NCBI GenBank assembly: GCA_963921195.1
Contig: OY992539.1
Span: 96,356,964-96,420,963 of the forward strand
Length of the DNA stretch: 64,000 bases
Source: Pegoplata infirma
Lineage: Eukaryota; Arthropoda; Insecta; Diptera; Anthomyiidae
Reading direction: 5' to 3'
Shown here: positions 44,381 through 55,673 of the stretch, piece by piece
Numbering within the stretch: position 1 is the stretch's first letter
How the letters are laid out: each line of letters begins with the position of its first letter
Translations under genes and position numbers: made by a program
Notes under the pieces: model-generated
The model's database searches: none
Told to the model about the DNA's origin: nothing
Seen by the model: the letters and a program-made list of their open reading frames with translations, nothing else

Positions 44381-46293
44381 TCAAAATCCCCGATGAGCCG
44401 AGACACCACAACCTTAGAATTGTTGGAGAAAAGAGTGGCCCGATGACGAAGAAACCCTCAAGTTTCATGCAAATCGGTTCATAAGGGTTGAGATACTTCC
44501 ATTGAAAGACACATTTTCTGTATTAAAATCTGAGATATTATTTGTTTATTAAAATTCTCAGATTCTGAAAAGCTTTTTCTATAGAAACATTAATATCTGA
44601 GAATTTGTCAGACATTATTTTCATCAAAAGTTTATAATTTTTTAAAAGAAAATTTTTAGATTCTGAACATTTTTCCAGTACAAAGATTTCGAGATTTTAT
44701 AAAAAAATCTGATATTTCAAGACATTTTTTATATAAATAAAGATGAAATCGTGTTTGGGGTGGGGAGGTAATGGGAGTAGTTAAAAATAAATATTAATAG
44801 GCGATGACGAAAAAAATTTTGGGAATTGTGCCCCCCCGTCTTCAAATTCCTGGATACGTCGCTGACCGCATGGGCCTTGAAGTTTAGAAAACGGATTGCA
44901 AGGAAAAATATGATTTTTTTTCTGTTTTCTCAATTTTTTTGGTATTTTAAGTTAAGTTTTAATTCAAATGGTTACAGAATTATAATACGGAGTAAAATGC
45001 CTCTCTAATAAGGTACCAAAGACTGAAATCGGTTGAAAATCAGCCAAGTTATTACAACTTCCCCAGGCATCTAACGTATGGCAGAACACTTGATTAAGCA
45101 ATATAATACGATTTTGGAAATTCATTGAAATTTTCTACTGTAATAACATTTTTTTATTCTTCAAGTTCAAATGTAATTAGGTGACAAGTATTTTTCATAT
45201 TGTGTTTTGCTAACATTTTTTAAATTAGTGCTAAAAATGCCTACATTTTCAACACCCTTTTGAAATCTCTAATTAAAAAAAAAAAATTATTTTTTTTGTT
45301 TTAAAATTTGGAAAAACCAAAAAAATATTACACTGAAACATGAATAATGAAAAAATGTTATTACAGTAGAAAATTTCAATAAATTAAAAAAAAGGGACAC
45401 GTATTTTTTAATCAAGTGGTATGGCACACGCTAGATGCCTGGGGCAGTTGTAATAACTTGGCTGATTTTCAGCCGATTTTAGTTTTTAGTGCCTTATTAG
45501 AAAGGCATTTTACTCCACATCATAATTCTGTAATCACTTGAATTAAAACTTAATTTAAAATACCAAAAAATTTGCGAAAACAGAAAAAAATTCATATTTT
45601 TCCTTGTAACCCGTTTTTTAAATTTCAAGGACCATGCTAAACGCCTTACCCATGTCCGATCATCCTAAATTTTTGTGAGACGTATATTTACCTCCAAATG
45701 AATATATTTAGGGTAAGTTAGGGTCAGTATCTACCAATTTTTTTTTTTTGAGCTCCATATAAAATAAATCAGAGCCAAAACATAAAAGGTGCAATTTTAA
45801 AAATTAAAAAAAAAAAATAGAAAGAATTGTGATCACATCTCGAGTTATGGCTTAAAAGTTGCGTAATTTAGAGGTGAATTTTTATAGTTTTTTACAAAAA
45901 AATCGAATGTTTCGGACTTTTTCAAAAAGTCGATTTTAATTTCTAAACGTCAAAAAATAAGTGATAATTACTTCGAATAATTTTTTCATATTTTTTTTCT
46001 AAAACTACATTTAAATACCAACAAAACGTTGTCCAACTTTTTTTAAAATATCTATATTTTTTAATGGTCAAAATTAATTAAAAATTTCAATTTTTTAATT
46101 TTTTGGAGAAAATCGCCATTTTGAAAAATTGATTACTCAACACCATCTTGGAATAAAAGGCTGAAAATTGGTGTCCAAGTTGCATTTAATAAGTACTAAA
46201 ACATATCCAAAAATAAAATAAATCGAAAGGGGTCGGGTCTAAAAGTGAGTGATTTGGCTTGGAATGCCCCATATATATATATATATATATATA

Positions 46294-48560
46294 TCGGCCA
46301 TTCCATGAAAGAACGGCCAAAATTTGACCTCGGGTCATCCGATTTTTATAAAACTTTTTTTTCAAGAACTCTAAGGAGGCCTTACGAGATTTTAGTTTGC
46401 GGTTTAGAAAAATTCTGAAAACATTCGATTTTATTCGCGATTTTCATATTTTGAAAAATCCAAAAAATTAAAAAAATGGTCAACTTTGTAGATGCATATC
46501 TTGGGCAATTCTTAATGGATCTTTGTTATTGAAAATGAGTTTGAAAGGCAATATTGTCATATTTTACAATATTATTTTACAAAAAATATTTTAAATTCAA
46601 AAATGCATTTTGTATGCAATTGCATTTTCTAAATGCATTTTTTAGGTCAAAGGGCCTCTTCGATTTATTTTCTGTTTTGTACTTAGTAAAATATGTTATT
46701 TTTACTAAAGACCTGTATTTATACTTTTTTGGGTCTCGTAGTTGTTATATTTTAAAAAAAAATTAAAGAAAACGCTTAGATTTTTTTCACACAAATATTT
46801 AAATTATTTTAAATTTTTTTGCGTTTTTTTCGTTATTTTTTAGTTTGATTGCATTAGTACGCCATAGAACGAAAAAAAGTGCTTTATATGAACACTGTGT
46901 GTAAATTTTAAACTTTTTTTTAGCAAGCTGAACACTTGTGCGTCCCGAATTCGGCTTTTTTTCGAATTTGAAAATGCTTGCCCCCCTAAATGATGGGGAT
47001 TTAGGACCCTTTTACGGGAAAAATAACAAAAACCATTTTGGACAAAAAAAAAAAAACAGTTGGCTACTAAAGATAGCACTCTTCGTGCATTTTCAAAAAA
47101 AAAACTGTTGTAAAAAATTGACTAAGGACATGTTTAAACATTATTTAGCTCACAAGTAGATTTAATAAATTTTTCAACTTATTTCACACTACTTTGGAAA
47201 AACACAAATATATTTATTGGCGTTTTTCGCGAAAACGCGAATTGATCTAAAAAACTGGGAGACACGTGTATTTTATTTTCAGTCAGTGTCGGACGGTGTA
47301 ATAAAACACTGTAATTTTCACTTGCAGAAATATTTTTTTTCGCGAAAAATATATTTTTATGTGAACGTTTTTTTTATTTAAATTTACGACATCTACCAGC
47401 AAAATTACTACGTATTCGCGAAAAATTTTTTTACTTGGTCAAGTTTACAAATTATGTAGGTACACTTTGCGGACTTTCCTTGTAAGTTACAGGAAAACCC
47501 AATGATAGAATTCAATTCTAATGGCGAATACAGGAGGTCAAAATATAAAAAATTTGTGGATCTGGTTTTTGGGTCAGAACCTTTTTACATTTTTTAAATG
47601 TATATAACAGTATAACACTGTAATTTTTATTTGCGGAAATTTGAATTTTAGCGACATTTTTTTATTGTATTTTTTAATTTTGATATTTATGTTTGAAAAT
47701 GTCTTAAATACGGAAGGTGACAGAAAAAAAACTTTCGAAAAAAAATACTTTTTCTCACTCTCAAAAAAAAAAAAAAAATACAGCATCTTTTAATTTTAAA
47801 TATACTATTTATTCGAGTTTTTTAAATTTAAATTTAAAAATTATCCCAAAAGTATAAAAATATCGTTTTTATGGCACATTAGCATACAAATTGCAAAAGT
47901 CGCGGATATCACGAAGCGGCTAACAAATTATTAAATTTAGCATACTCGAATTTAGTTTACCTTGCTGGTATAATTTTCGACTTATACAATCCATTTTAAA
48001 AACAATGAAAAAAAAAAAATCGAAAAATTGTGAACAAATTTCAAGTTTTGTAAGGAAAAAAATTAAGTGATTTTTAAAAAAAAAATAATTTAAATATTTT
48101 AACTGCGAGACCCAAAATACTATAAATGCAGGTCTTCAGTAAAAATGTTATATTTTGATTAACATGAAAGATAAAAAAAATCGATGAGGCCCTTTGACTT
48201 AAAAAATGCATTTTAAAAATGCAATTGCATAAAAAATGCATTCTGCAGTTCAACATTTTTTTTCTACTATAATATTGTAAGAGTAGACGATATTGGCAAT
48301 TAAACTCATTTAAAATGATAAAAATGCATAAAGAATTGGCTGAGATATTAATTTACAAAGTTACCCACTTTTTCCAATTTGTTGATATTTCAAAAAATTA
48401 AAAACGCGAATAAAATCGAGGGTTTTTTAAATTTCTATAAACTGAAAACTGAATTCTCTTAATGGCTCCTTAGAGTTCCTACAAAAAAAGTTTTGTGATA
48501 TTCAGACGACCCAAGGTCAAAAAATGCCCATTTTTGGCCGGTCTTTCCTGGAATGGCCGA
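46294..48560. mobile_element. Long foldback element C
   Basis: Left TCGGCCATTCCATGAAAGAA and right, inverted, TCGGCCATTCCAGGAAAGAC open two arms of about 0.6 kb. Mirrored landmarks include 'GAACTCTAAGGAGGCC', 'GGTCAAAGGGCCTCTTCGAT', 'AAATGCATTTT' words and 'TTTTTGGGTCTCG'. The middle (about 46900-47950) is not clearly inverted. Each end abuts an ATATAT tract. Its end pattern (GG-CATTCCA) matches elements A and B. The short frames inside are not genes. Confidence 0.75.
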
Positions 48561-48676
48561 TATATATTTCCACCCTCTAAATATAAATTTGGGTCACAAA
48601 AAAAAAAAAAATACGTGCCCTTTTTTTTTCCTAATCTACAAATAAAACTAGTTCCATAATGATCGGAGGGTGATAC
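48561..48676. other. Spacer
   Basis: Short spacer with a poly-A run and no other feature. Confidence 0.3.
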
Positions 48677-48678
48677 TA

Positions 48679-49263
48679 CACTCAGAAAATTATGTAAGTT
48701 ACTACATGTTAGTTGTTTGTATATTTTACAGTAGTTAGTTGTTTTCAACTACAAAGTCAGTTGTTTTTGTATGAAAAATATCAAACAACTATTTCTGTTA
48801 GTTATTTTAAGTCGTTTTTTTGAACAACTGACAAAAAAGGACTGTAGTTTAGTAACAGTTATTTAAAGTAGTTTATTTTATTTTTTTTTATCTCTGAAAA
48901 ATTTTCAAAGTTTTTTTCCAAAAAATAAAAATTAATTTTTGTTTTTTTTTTATTTTTCACAACTTTAAAAAAAAAAAAAAAAAAAAAACTTGGAAAAATT
49001 TTGGTCTTCAATTTTTTTTTTCTGAAACATTTTTTGAAAAAAAAAAAAATTATATTGATTATTTTATTTTTACTACACTTTTTGTTGTTTTGACTTAAAA
49101 TGTTAGTAGTTTTTACTACATAAGTCAGTTGTTTTTTGTCAGTTAAAATAACTAACATTGTTAGTTGATTTAACTGAAAATGTAGTTGACCCCAAAATAA
49201 CTTACAAAGTAGTTATTTTAACTGACATTTTCAGTTGATTTTACTAACATAATTGTTTGAGTG
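48679..49263. mobile_element. TA-flanked MITE, 'AACTAACAT' type
   Basis: Starts CACTCAGAAAATTATGT and ends ACATAATTGTTTGAGTG, flanked by TA (48677-48678, 49264-49265). The interior repeats words such as TAGTTGTTT, AACTGACA and GTTAGTTG in both orientations. Long A and T homopolymers around 48960-49060 are unusual. Non-coding. Confidence 0.68.
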
Positions 49264-49310
49264 TAGGAAGATTTCCCTTGTAAGTCCATATTTTACGAAA
49301 ATGCAAGTTT

Positions 49311-49857
49311 TATTATTATTATTATTATTAGTTCCTGTTGTTCCTATGAGGAACATAGGGCCGTTTCCGCCCAACTGCTGATAACAAGTCATACAATATC
49401 ACATTTATGTGAAGCTGTATGAATTGTTATTGCACGTGGGAAGCACAGCTGAATGCTAACGGATGCGTCACAGGTTGCGGATAGTGATACGCCTTTCAGA
49501 TATGTGAGGTAGCTGCTATATGCAGTCGCGGACAATCAGCGGTTTCGAGAGTAGAGTCTCAGAAGGTTTCCGGGTTGCGCCGGTTTCCATTTAAGTTCTG
49601 AGTGTCAATGATACTCGAAATGACATGGCGAGTGATTGGCGCCATTAAATAACCAATGGCTTCTGCGGTTTTTTCATCAGTTTGGTGTCTCCGCGAGCGG
49701 GCGTCTGTCCTTGCATCAAGCGGCTCGCTATATAAATGTGATCATCTCTCGCCTGTCTGGTAGGCTTAGCTAGCAGCCCTAGCACCAGTCTCGGATGCTT
49801 TAGCCTAATAAGCTTCTCATCCTAAACAAACACTTATTAATGAAACCGAAACAAGAA
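49311..49857 (-). mobile_element. LINE-derived non-autonomous retroposon
   Basis: A 547-bp insertion bounded by an exact 14-bp duplication GAAAATGCAAGTTT (49297-49310, 49858-49871). On the minus strand it ends GGCCCTATGTTCCTCATAGG, AACAACAGGAAC and a (TAA)n tail. That 3' end closely matches the last codons and 3' leader of the LINE at 41146-41646, while the rest is unrelated to its coding region and has no long frame. This is the arrangement of a short element parasitising a LINE through a shared 3' end. It is GC-richer than its surroundings. I did not find convincing pol III boxes, so it may be an internally deleted LINE rather than a tRNA-type SINE. Confidence 0.72.
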
Positions 49858-49871
49858 GAAAATGCAAGTTT

Positions 49872-52129
49872 AATGCAGATATATAGAATAAGCAAAGATT
49901 CTACAATTTCCAAAAAAAAAAAAAAAAACTTTTACAGTTATTTTGTGTTAACTTGTTTTTGTGCGGTGATATGCAAAAGTGCAATGTCAAACCTACTAAA
50001 AAAAATGTGCTAAGTAAATGTAAAATTCAGAAACTGTTCAGTGAATGTTGTAACTTGTTAATTTACCAATTTTTAAATGAATAAAATAACACTGTCTCAA
50101 AACTTATTTAACCAGGGTTGCCATATGTCCACTTAGCACATTTCTTAGGAACATTTTAAGCCAAAAAATCTTTGGTTTAAGATAGAAACTGATTTGGTAT
50201 AACAGCACTTTAAAAAAAATTACGATGTATCACCTTCTACCCTACTTCCGTTTAAGATTATAATAATTATTATCAAAAACACTAAAAGAATATAATTATT
50301 GGTTAGCAATAAAATATCAGCGTGTGATTATTTTAAACACAATACCACAACAATAAGGAATATTCCAGATCTGTATGGGATTATATAAAGCCCACGAAAA
50401 CATCATCTATTGTTTTGTTTTATTCGAAGCAAGTGTTCATTCTGCACTTGCTCTATTACTTTTATTATTTTATAAAAATAACTCTAAAAGATCAAAGCTG
50501 AGCAAGGGCGCCATTTATAAACGAAAACATGACAATTTAATCAACCAAAGCTGATTGATATACAATTGGGTAAAAAAAAAATAAATATTCATACTCTTTG
50601 GTAAAAATAACAATAATAAGCAATTAAATCATGACATGACCAAAAATATTGACCAAAATATATAACATATTTAAGCTACAGTACAGTGGGACAAAACAAA
50701 ATATTTAAAAATCGCAAGAAAATAATGAATTTGATGAAGGGAGCTGATTCGTTTATATTAAATGTAAAAATTTATTGTTTTTCACATTGTAACACAAAAA
50801 AAGCAAACTCCTTCTGTGTAGAATTTCTCGCACTTCTTGCCCAGCAAAAACTTTCATTACCAAGTAATGAAATGTGTAATGGGAAATTCAAAAGTTATAA
50901 CTAATTATGATTCGAATTACTTTTCCCATTACAACTACAAGCGATGCTTGCACCAGCTGTAATGATTATCAAAATAGTAATAATAACTAGTTACATATGA
51001 GGAGACGCATACAAAACGTACTTTTTCGCAAATTTAAAATTGTTGGGTTACTAAGGATTATTTATTTTTTTTTAGCTAATGTATACAGTTTTTATATCAC
51101 GTGTTGCAAGTTGTGTAGCAACCAAATTTTAATAAAACAATATATTTTTTTTTTAAATATATTTTGGTTAAAAAAAAAGGTTGTGAATTTGGAAATATTT
51201 GTAAAAAAAAAATTATTTCGTAGTTATTTTGGAATGTTGTAGGGGTAATTTTTTGTGAAATTATGAATAGTGTTATCTTCTTTCGTAGATTATAACTTAA
51301 AATGTTAACAATTGTTACAGCATTTTTTACATGTAAATCTTTGTAGAAAGCTCAGGTTTTGTTGTATATTAATATGGTATGCGAACGAGAGCGAACGAAT
51401 GTGTTATTAGCAAAAACGTGAACTTTGGATGTTTTTTATTTCGCAAATTCACGAGTTGAAAAACGCACTAAAAACACTTTAAAGCTTATTGTTAGTGGTA
51501 ATCTACAAAAATATTTTACAGTGTTTCTTTCATTCAAAAAACTTTTTATTCTCAAACAAACAAAAATTTCACTCAAAAAAAAATTATACACTCAAAACAA
51601 TTGTACATTAAAATTTTTTTTTTATATTATTAAAAAACTTAATTTCCTCAAAATAATAATATTTTTAATAAATTGTTATCACTAAAAAAGTGTTTTTCTA
51701 CTTATATATGTTTTTCAACAATTGAGTACCAATTTTTTACAATTATTCGGTACTCGGCCATATTCGTCCAAAAATGTGACCGAAGCCGAATAATGGCCGA
51801 ATAGTACTTTTTTGCCTACCGAATATTTGGTCAGCCACTTCAAATTATAAAGGGAGATTTTTAGTAAATACAATTTTGTGAGCATTAATTTTTTAGAAAA
51901 TCCCCCTTATGGCTTATAGCTTATCGGGAAATAGTTTTTGTCGCGCCTTAGGGTTTTTCGGCCACAGTGTGCTGTTTAGATTTAATGGGCTCATTCATGT
52001 ATATTTTGGCTAAAACTTGCCGATACTTTTATACCCTTCGACGGCCAAATTGTGCTGTTTGGATTTAATGGGCACATTCATGTATATTTTGGCTAGAACT
52101 TACCAAATCTTTCATACCCTCAACAAAAA
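49872..52129. other. Mostly unassigned AT-rich sequence
   Basis: No gene recognised. Near 50115 'CAGGGTTGCCATATGTCC' looks like a hAT-type end without a partner. Near 50838-50935 'GCCCAGCAAAAACTTTCATT' and inverted 'GTAATGATTATC' words echo 14360 and 54705. About 51725-51840 ('CGGCCATATTC', 'CCGAAGCCGAATAATGG') is a decayed relative of the hAT element at 26511. A TATA-like 'GGATTATATAAAGCCC' lies near 50380 but no frame follows it. Frames at 50997-51242 and 51425-51685 look like chance products of AT-rich DNA. Confidence 0.35.
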
Positions 52130-52429
52130 AAAAATTGCAGGTGCGTTTTTTTTATGAAGGGGGGGGGGTTGACGGGGGTCATGGAGGGAGACTTTCGCCT
52201 TTGCGATAAATATTTACACATTTATTAATAATGCTTTTTGCACTTATTGTTTGAATAAAACAATTTTATAATTATTTAAAAAAAATATTTTTATCCATGC
52301 CCACATGAAGCGGCGGGACAAAAGAAATGACAAAATCGTATCCCCTGGGTCCAAGCGCGGTACTTTGAACTTCTTCTAATATAAAATGTTTCATTTTCTA
52401 AATTTTTAATATTATTTAATATTGGCCCG
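52130..52429 (-). repeat. Fragment of the dipteran repeat
   Basis: On the minus strand it parallels 43840-44330: 'GCCGCTTCATGTGGGCATGG', a run of A, then a C-rich run corresponding to the 'AGGGGCGTC' end. It is diverged and truncated. Confidence 0.45.
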
Positions 52430-53100
52430 AAATGCCATAATTTTTCAAGGGATGGCAACCCTTTTTCAATCAAGAGAGATATTCCCTAAAAATATCAGGT
52501 TAAACTTACAAGAAAAGTATCTCAACCCTTATGAACCAATTTGCCTGAAACTTAAAATATATACAAAAGAGACGATTTTAAGGTTGGGGTGTCTCGGCTT
52601 ATCGGCCATATCAGTGTTTAAAAATTTCGTTGTTCCCTTAGGAAACAATGTGGACCTTCGGGAAAATTTCGATAGCTCCCGAACTAACAGGAATATCGTC
52701 TAGCGCAAAAATTCTTGTCGGCTTAAATTTAATAAAGAATATTTCATATTCATATGGATATCGTAGGTCTATGTCTTCATATAGATACCCCCCAAAATTT
52801 ACACATTTTCATGAAAAAAATATTTTACAAAGCCGAATTTTTACAAGGTTATGCTACCGTTGGATAGACATTAAAAAATCCTTTCTTCTCATATGTAAAC
52901 ATCATATAGTTTCTTAGAAAGAAATGGCTGAAAAATCCAAAAACGATTTTTTCGCAATTTTTTGACCCATGTTTTGAACCTCTAAATCCCCGATATGGCC
53001 GATAAGCCGAGACACCCCAACCTTAGAATTGTCTCTTTTTTATATATTTCACGTTTAGTGCAAATCGGTTCATAAGGGTTGAGATACTTTCCTTGTTAGT
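52430..53100. repeat. Foldback repeat with 'GGTTGGGGTGTCTCGGCTTA' arms
   Basis: 'AAGTATCTCAACCCTTATGA' (about 52517) and 'AAGGTTGGGGTGTCTCGGCT' (about 52580) are mirrored by 'AGCCGAGACACCCCAACCTT' (about 53007) and 'TCATAAGGGTTGAGATACTT' (about 53070). A split relative lies at 43295-44505. The frames at 52422-52703 and 52648-52917 fall in this repeat and are not supported as genes. Confidence 0.6.
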
Positions 53101-53464
53101 TTTTAGTACTTATTAATATGAGGCATTCCACACCAAATGTATAGCGACAAAAAACATGTGTACCGTAAATTTCTGAAAATTGCGTTTTGGTTTTTCAATT
53201 TTTCAAAAACTTGGCTTAGGAGGCATGGTCAAAAATTGGAAAAATGGTAAAATTTGTGTCGAGTTGCCCTGTTTAAATATTTATCAAATTAAAACGGAAT
53301 GCACCACAATCTCAAAAATTTACATTCTTGCATAGTTTTTTTTTTTGAAAAATTTTCAGAACTTGTTCTGAAATTTTTCATTTTTTAAAAAAGTCATTTA
53401 TCAAAAATCTGACCACTTTTTTTAAATTTTTTTTTAAAGTTTAGATGTTTGTTTATCGACACAA
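53101..53464. other. Fragment of a GGCATTCCA-type element
   Basis: 'GAGGCATTCCACACCAAATG' near 53121 resembles the left ends of foldbacks A and B, but no partner arm was found. The rest is AT-rich. Confidence 0.35.
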
Positions 53465-53715
53465 AAAATTCAGACATGTGTTTTTCGTTTTTTTTTCGAG
53501 AAAATCGCATTTGAATTTCATAATTTGCTTGTATTTTCTTGTTTCAACATAGCGTATGAGTAAAATTTATACAAATATTTAATACTCATTCGCTACGTTG
53601 AAACAAGAAAATACAAGCAAATTACTAAATTGCTATGAAATTTAATATTCAAATGCGGTTTTATCGAAAAAAACGAAAACACATATCTGAATTTTGTTGT
53701 GTGAATAGACAAAAA
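53465..53715. repeat. Palindromic MITE, uninterrupted copy
   Basis: 'CAGACATGTGTTTTTCG', 'GCTTGTATTTTCTTGTTTCA' and 'ACATAGCG' on the left pair with 'TTGAAACAAGAAAATACAAG' and 'CACATATCTGAATTTTG' on the right; the centre is near 53570. It is the uninterrupted counterpart of 24990-25255 plus 29598-29770 and supplies the empty site for the hAT element there. Confidence 0.65.
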
Positions 53716-53734
53716 AGGTATTTATTTATTTCAG

Positions 53735-54018
53735 AAAATGTAAAAGTGGAAAAATTAAAAATGAAAGATTCCATTCTCATTGATGTGAACGGCCCAGCAA
53801 AACTTAGATTACCAAATAAGGTATAAAATAAGGTATAGGATCTCTTATTTTATACATTGCAGCATTGATGATTTTAACAGGCGATGAGACTCAAAGTAAT
53901 GCATCCACATTATCACAAAGAATACCAGTAAGGTATAAAATAAGTCATAAATTTATAACGAAGAATACAAGTAAGGTGTAAAATATATGATATTTTATAG
54001 GTTACGAGAAATGAAATA
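53735..54018 (+). pseudogene. Possible spliced host coding remnant (three short exons)
   Basis: A 3' splice site pattern (TTATTTATTTCAG) precedes 53735. An 86-base segment to 53820 translates as NVKVEKLKMKDSILIDVNGP then AKLRLPNK and is followed by GTATAA. A 60-base interval ends TTTTAACAG at 53880, and the frame continues AMRLKVMHPHYHKEY to 53927, followed by GTAAGG. A 73-base interval ends TTTTATAG at 54000, after which the frame gives QLREMK and a TAA at 54016-54018. Intron lengths of 60 and 73 bases are typical of flies, and phases agree. I recognise no family, and no upstream exons are visible, so it may be chance, a pseudogene fragment or the 3' end of a gene. Confidence 0.22.
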
Positions 54019-54046
54019 ATATAGCATACCAGAAGTTAATATATAA

Positions 54047-54249
54047 AGGGTACTTTTCACTATCACACATTTCCATTATACAAGCGTAATTTTACCATGT
54101 TAGCGAAATATTTTTTTAAAAAATTTGGCCAGAAATTGTTCACTTATTAGATACGACTAGGTTTCAATCAAAAAAGAATCCAAAAATCTTTAGGAAGGTG
54201 GTAAATTTTGATGTGTATAATGGAAAAGTGTGATAGTGGAAAGTACCCT
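54047..54249. mobile_element. Short MITE, TAA target duplication
   Basis: Inverted ends of about 35 bp: AGGGTACTTTTCACTATCAC on the left and the matching text on the right ending AAAGTACCCT. TAA flanks both sides (54044-54046, 54250-54252), a PIF/Harbinger-style 3-bp target. At 203 bp it is non-coding. Confidence 0.7.
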
Positions 54250-54252
54250 TAA

Positions 54253-54851
54253 GGTGTTACGAGTAGCGAAAAAGTAATTTTGTATTAAATTTACTCACGT
54301 GATTGTAAGTGAGTGTAAGTAGATAAAATATGCTCGTGAGTGTGTGTCGTTAGAAATTTCCTGTCGTGAGCCTATCTCTAGTTTACACTTATGCATTTTT
54401 TTATAAAATAATTATTTTTTATTGTAATGCATTATGCATCCAATTATAAATAATGCATTATTTCAAACTTTCAAATAATACATAATGTAACCAAATATAA
54501 GTCATCTATGATTTAATGTTTAGAAATAACAAATATGAAATACATTTTTTCCAATAATCATCCATTACGTAGAACGTTATTAGTAATGCATTATTTTTCA
54601 CTTGAAAATAATACGTTGTGGAACAAATGTTTGGTAAGGTATCATAAAATAATGCAACAAATAAGTTATATGCATTACCTGGTAATGTGTTATATAATCA
54701 CTACCTATTACCAAAGTTTTGCTGGGGGGTACATAAAAAAGTTATAATACAAAGTTTACAAAAATAATTAAATTATTCGATGAATGAACAAATTAACTTA
54801 TAAATTACACTTTTTACTCATTTTGTTAGTTTTTTCTTGTTGTTTAATTCT
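54253..54851. repeat. Remnants of MITEs
   Basis: 54300-54385 carries 'TGCTCGTGAGTGTGTGTCG' and 'GTGAGCCTATCTCTAG', a decayed relative of the right end of the hAT element at 21503. From 54395 to 54728 there are repeated 'AATGCATTATGCAT' words ending at 'TTACCAAAGTTTTGCTGG', an end also seen near 14360. No gene supported. Confidence 0.4.
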
Positions 54852-54853
54852 TA

Positions 54854-55671
54854 CACTCAAAATAATCACTCTGTTAAATTACAGAGATACTCTGCTGAGC
54901 CAGCAGAAAATACCATAGATTTCCAACCAGCAAGATTTTTTGTTATTTTACGAAGAAAACTCTGTAAAATGATTTCGATAAAAAAAACTGTAAATTTTTA
55001 GAATTATCTGTAAAATATTGATAAAACCGAAAAGAAAAAGTTTTACTTAAATGCATTTTATGAGTTCAAAATTTTACAAAAAAACTCTGTAAATTTACAA
55101 AGTTTTAGTTATATCCATTTTATGATTAAAATTTCTCAGCATCAAAAACATTAATTAAAATTATAAAAAATTAAATTAATAAAAATATTTTTTTTTTTTA
55201 AATTTGCCCGCTTTAATGCTTCCAAATTGTAAATTTACTTTTTTATTCTTGTGAAATTTACGAGTTTTTAACAAGTAACTCTAATTTTACACGTCGTCCT
55301 TGTAAAATTTACCAGTTTTTATTGTAATTTAAGACTCTTTTTAAAGTGGCGTTTTGGAAGTTTTTTTTAAGTGATTTTTATTTTTACAGAGCAATAAGTA
55401 AAATTACAAATGAAATTTAATATTTTGGTAACGAAAAAAACAAATTAATTTTCTAAAATCCGTATTTTAACAAAAAACCTGTTTATTATCTGTAAAATAT
55501 AGATTACAAAGTAAAAAGTCAAATTACAGATAAATTTTTGTTTTTCGGTCACAAGAAAATACAAAGTATTTTCTTAAAATCTGTATTTCGACAGATAACT
55601 TTGTCAAATATCTGTCGAATTGATATTACAGTCATTTTACAGAGTATTTAACAGAGTAATTATTTTGAGTG
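54854..55671. mobile_element. TA-flanked MITE, 'ACTCTGTTAAATTACAGA' type
   Basis: Starts CACTCAAAATAATCACTCTG and ends ACAGAGTAATTATTTTGAGTG-like text (CAGAGTAATTATTTTGAGTG), so about 25 bp are inverted. TA lies at 54852-54853 and 55672-55673. The body repeats 'AAATTTACAAAGT', 'TTACAGAT' and 'ATCTGTAAAAT' in both directions. Non-coding. Confidence 0.75.
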
Positions 55672-55673
55672 TA

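Larger units (their letters stand above)
43295..44505. repeat. Small foldback repeat, split
   Basis: 'CTATCTCAACCCTTATTAAC' near 43315 is mirrored by 'GGTTCATAAGGGTTGAGATA' near 44475, and the region around 44390-44440 ('CCCCGATGAGCCGAGACACC') matches the uninterrupted foldback at 52430-53100. Here the two arms are separated by the dipteran repeat at 43480-44380. Confidence 0.55.
42933..44864. mobile_element. hAT-like element inserted in foldback B
   Basis: Ends CATGGACGTATACAGG and, inverted, CAGCGACGTATCCAGG match at 13 of 16 positions and are flanked by an exact 8-bp duplication ACCGCATG (42925-42932, 44865-44872). The opposite arm of element B (near 45640) has no such insertion, which confirms the boundaries. 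The interior holds a foldback remnant, a dipteran repeat with a tandem duplication, and near 44510-44740 the 'CAGATTCTGAAA' minisatellite theme of the elements at 19522 and 59045. Non-autonomous. Confidence 0.8.
42295..46271. mobile_element. Long foldback element B, interrupted
   Basis: Left end TGGGGCATTCCAGGCCAAAT and right end, inverted, TGGGGCATTCCAAGCCAAAT start two arms of about 1 kb: 42295-42932 plus 44873-45180, and about 45340-46271. Landmarks on both arms include 'ACCCGACCCCTTTCGATTTA', 'AGGCATCTAACGTATGGCA' and 'TTTTCTACTGTAATAACATT'. The loop is near 45180-45340. (AT)n flanks both ends. The left arm is split by a hAT element; the right arm is the intact reference. No transposase frame. 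Confidence 0.78.

Noticed and set aside
46554..48256. Short Phe/Leu-rich frames in foldback C as membrane proteins
   Set aside because: They sit in AT-rich inverted repeat DNA and their hydrophobicity is what poly-T codons produce.
50375..50480. TATA-like GGATTATATAAAGCCC as a gene promoter
   Set aside because: No credible coding frame or initiator-linked transcript structure follows it.
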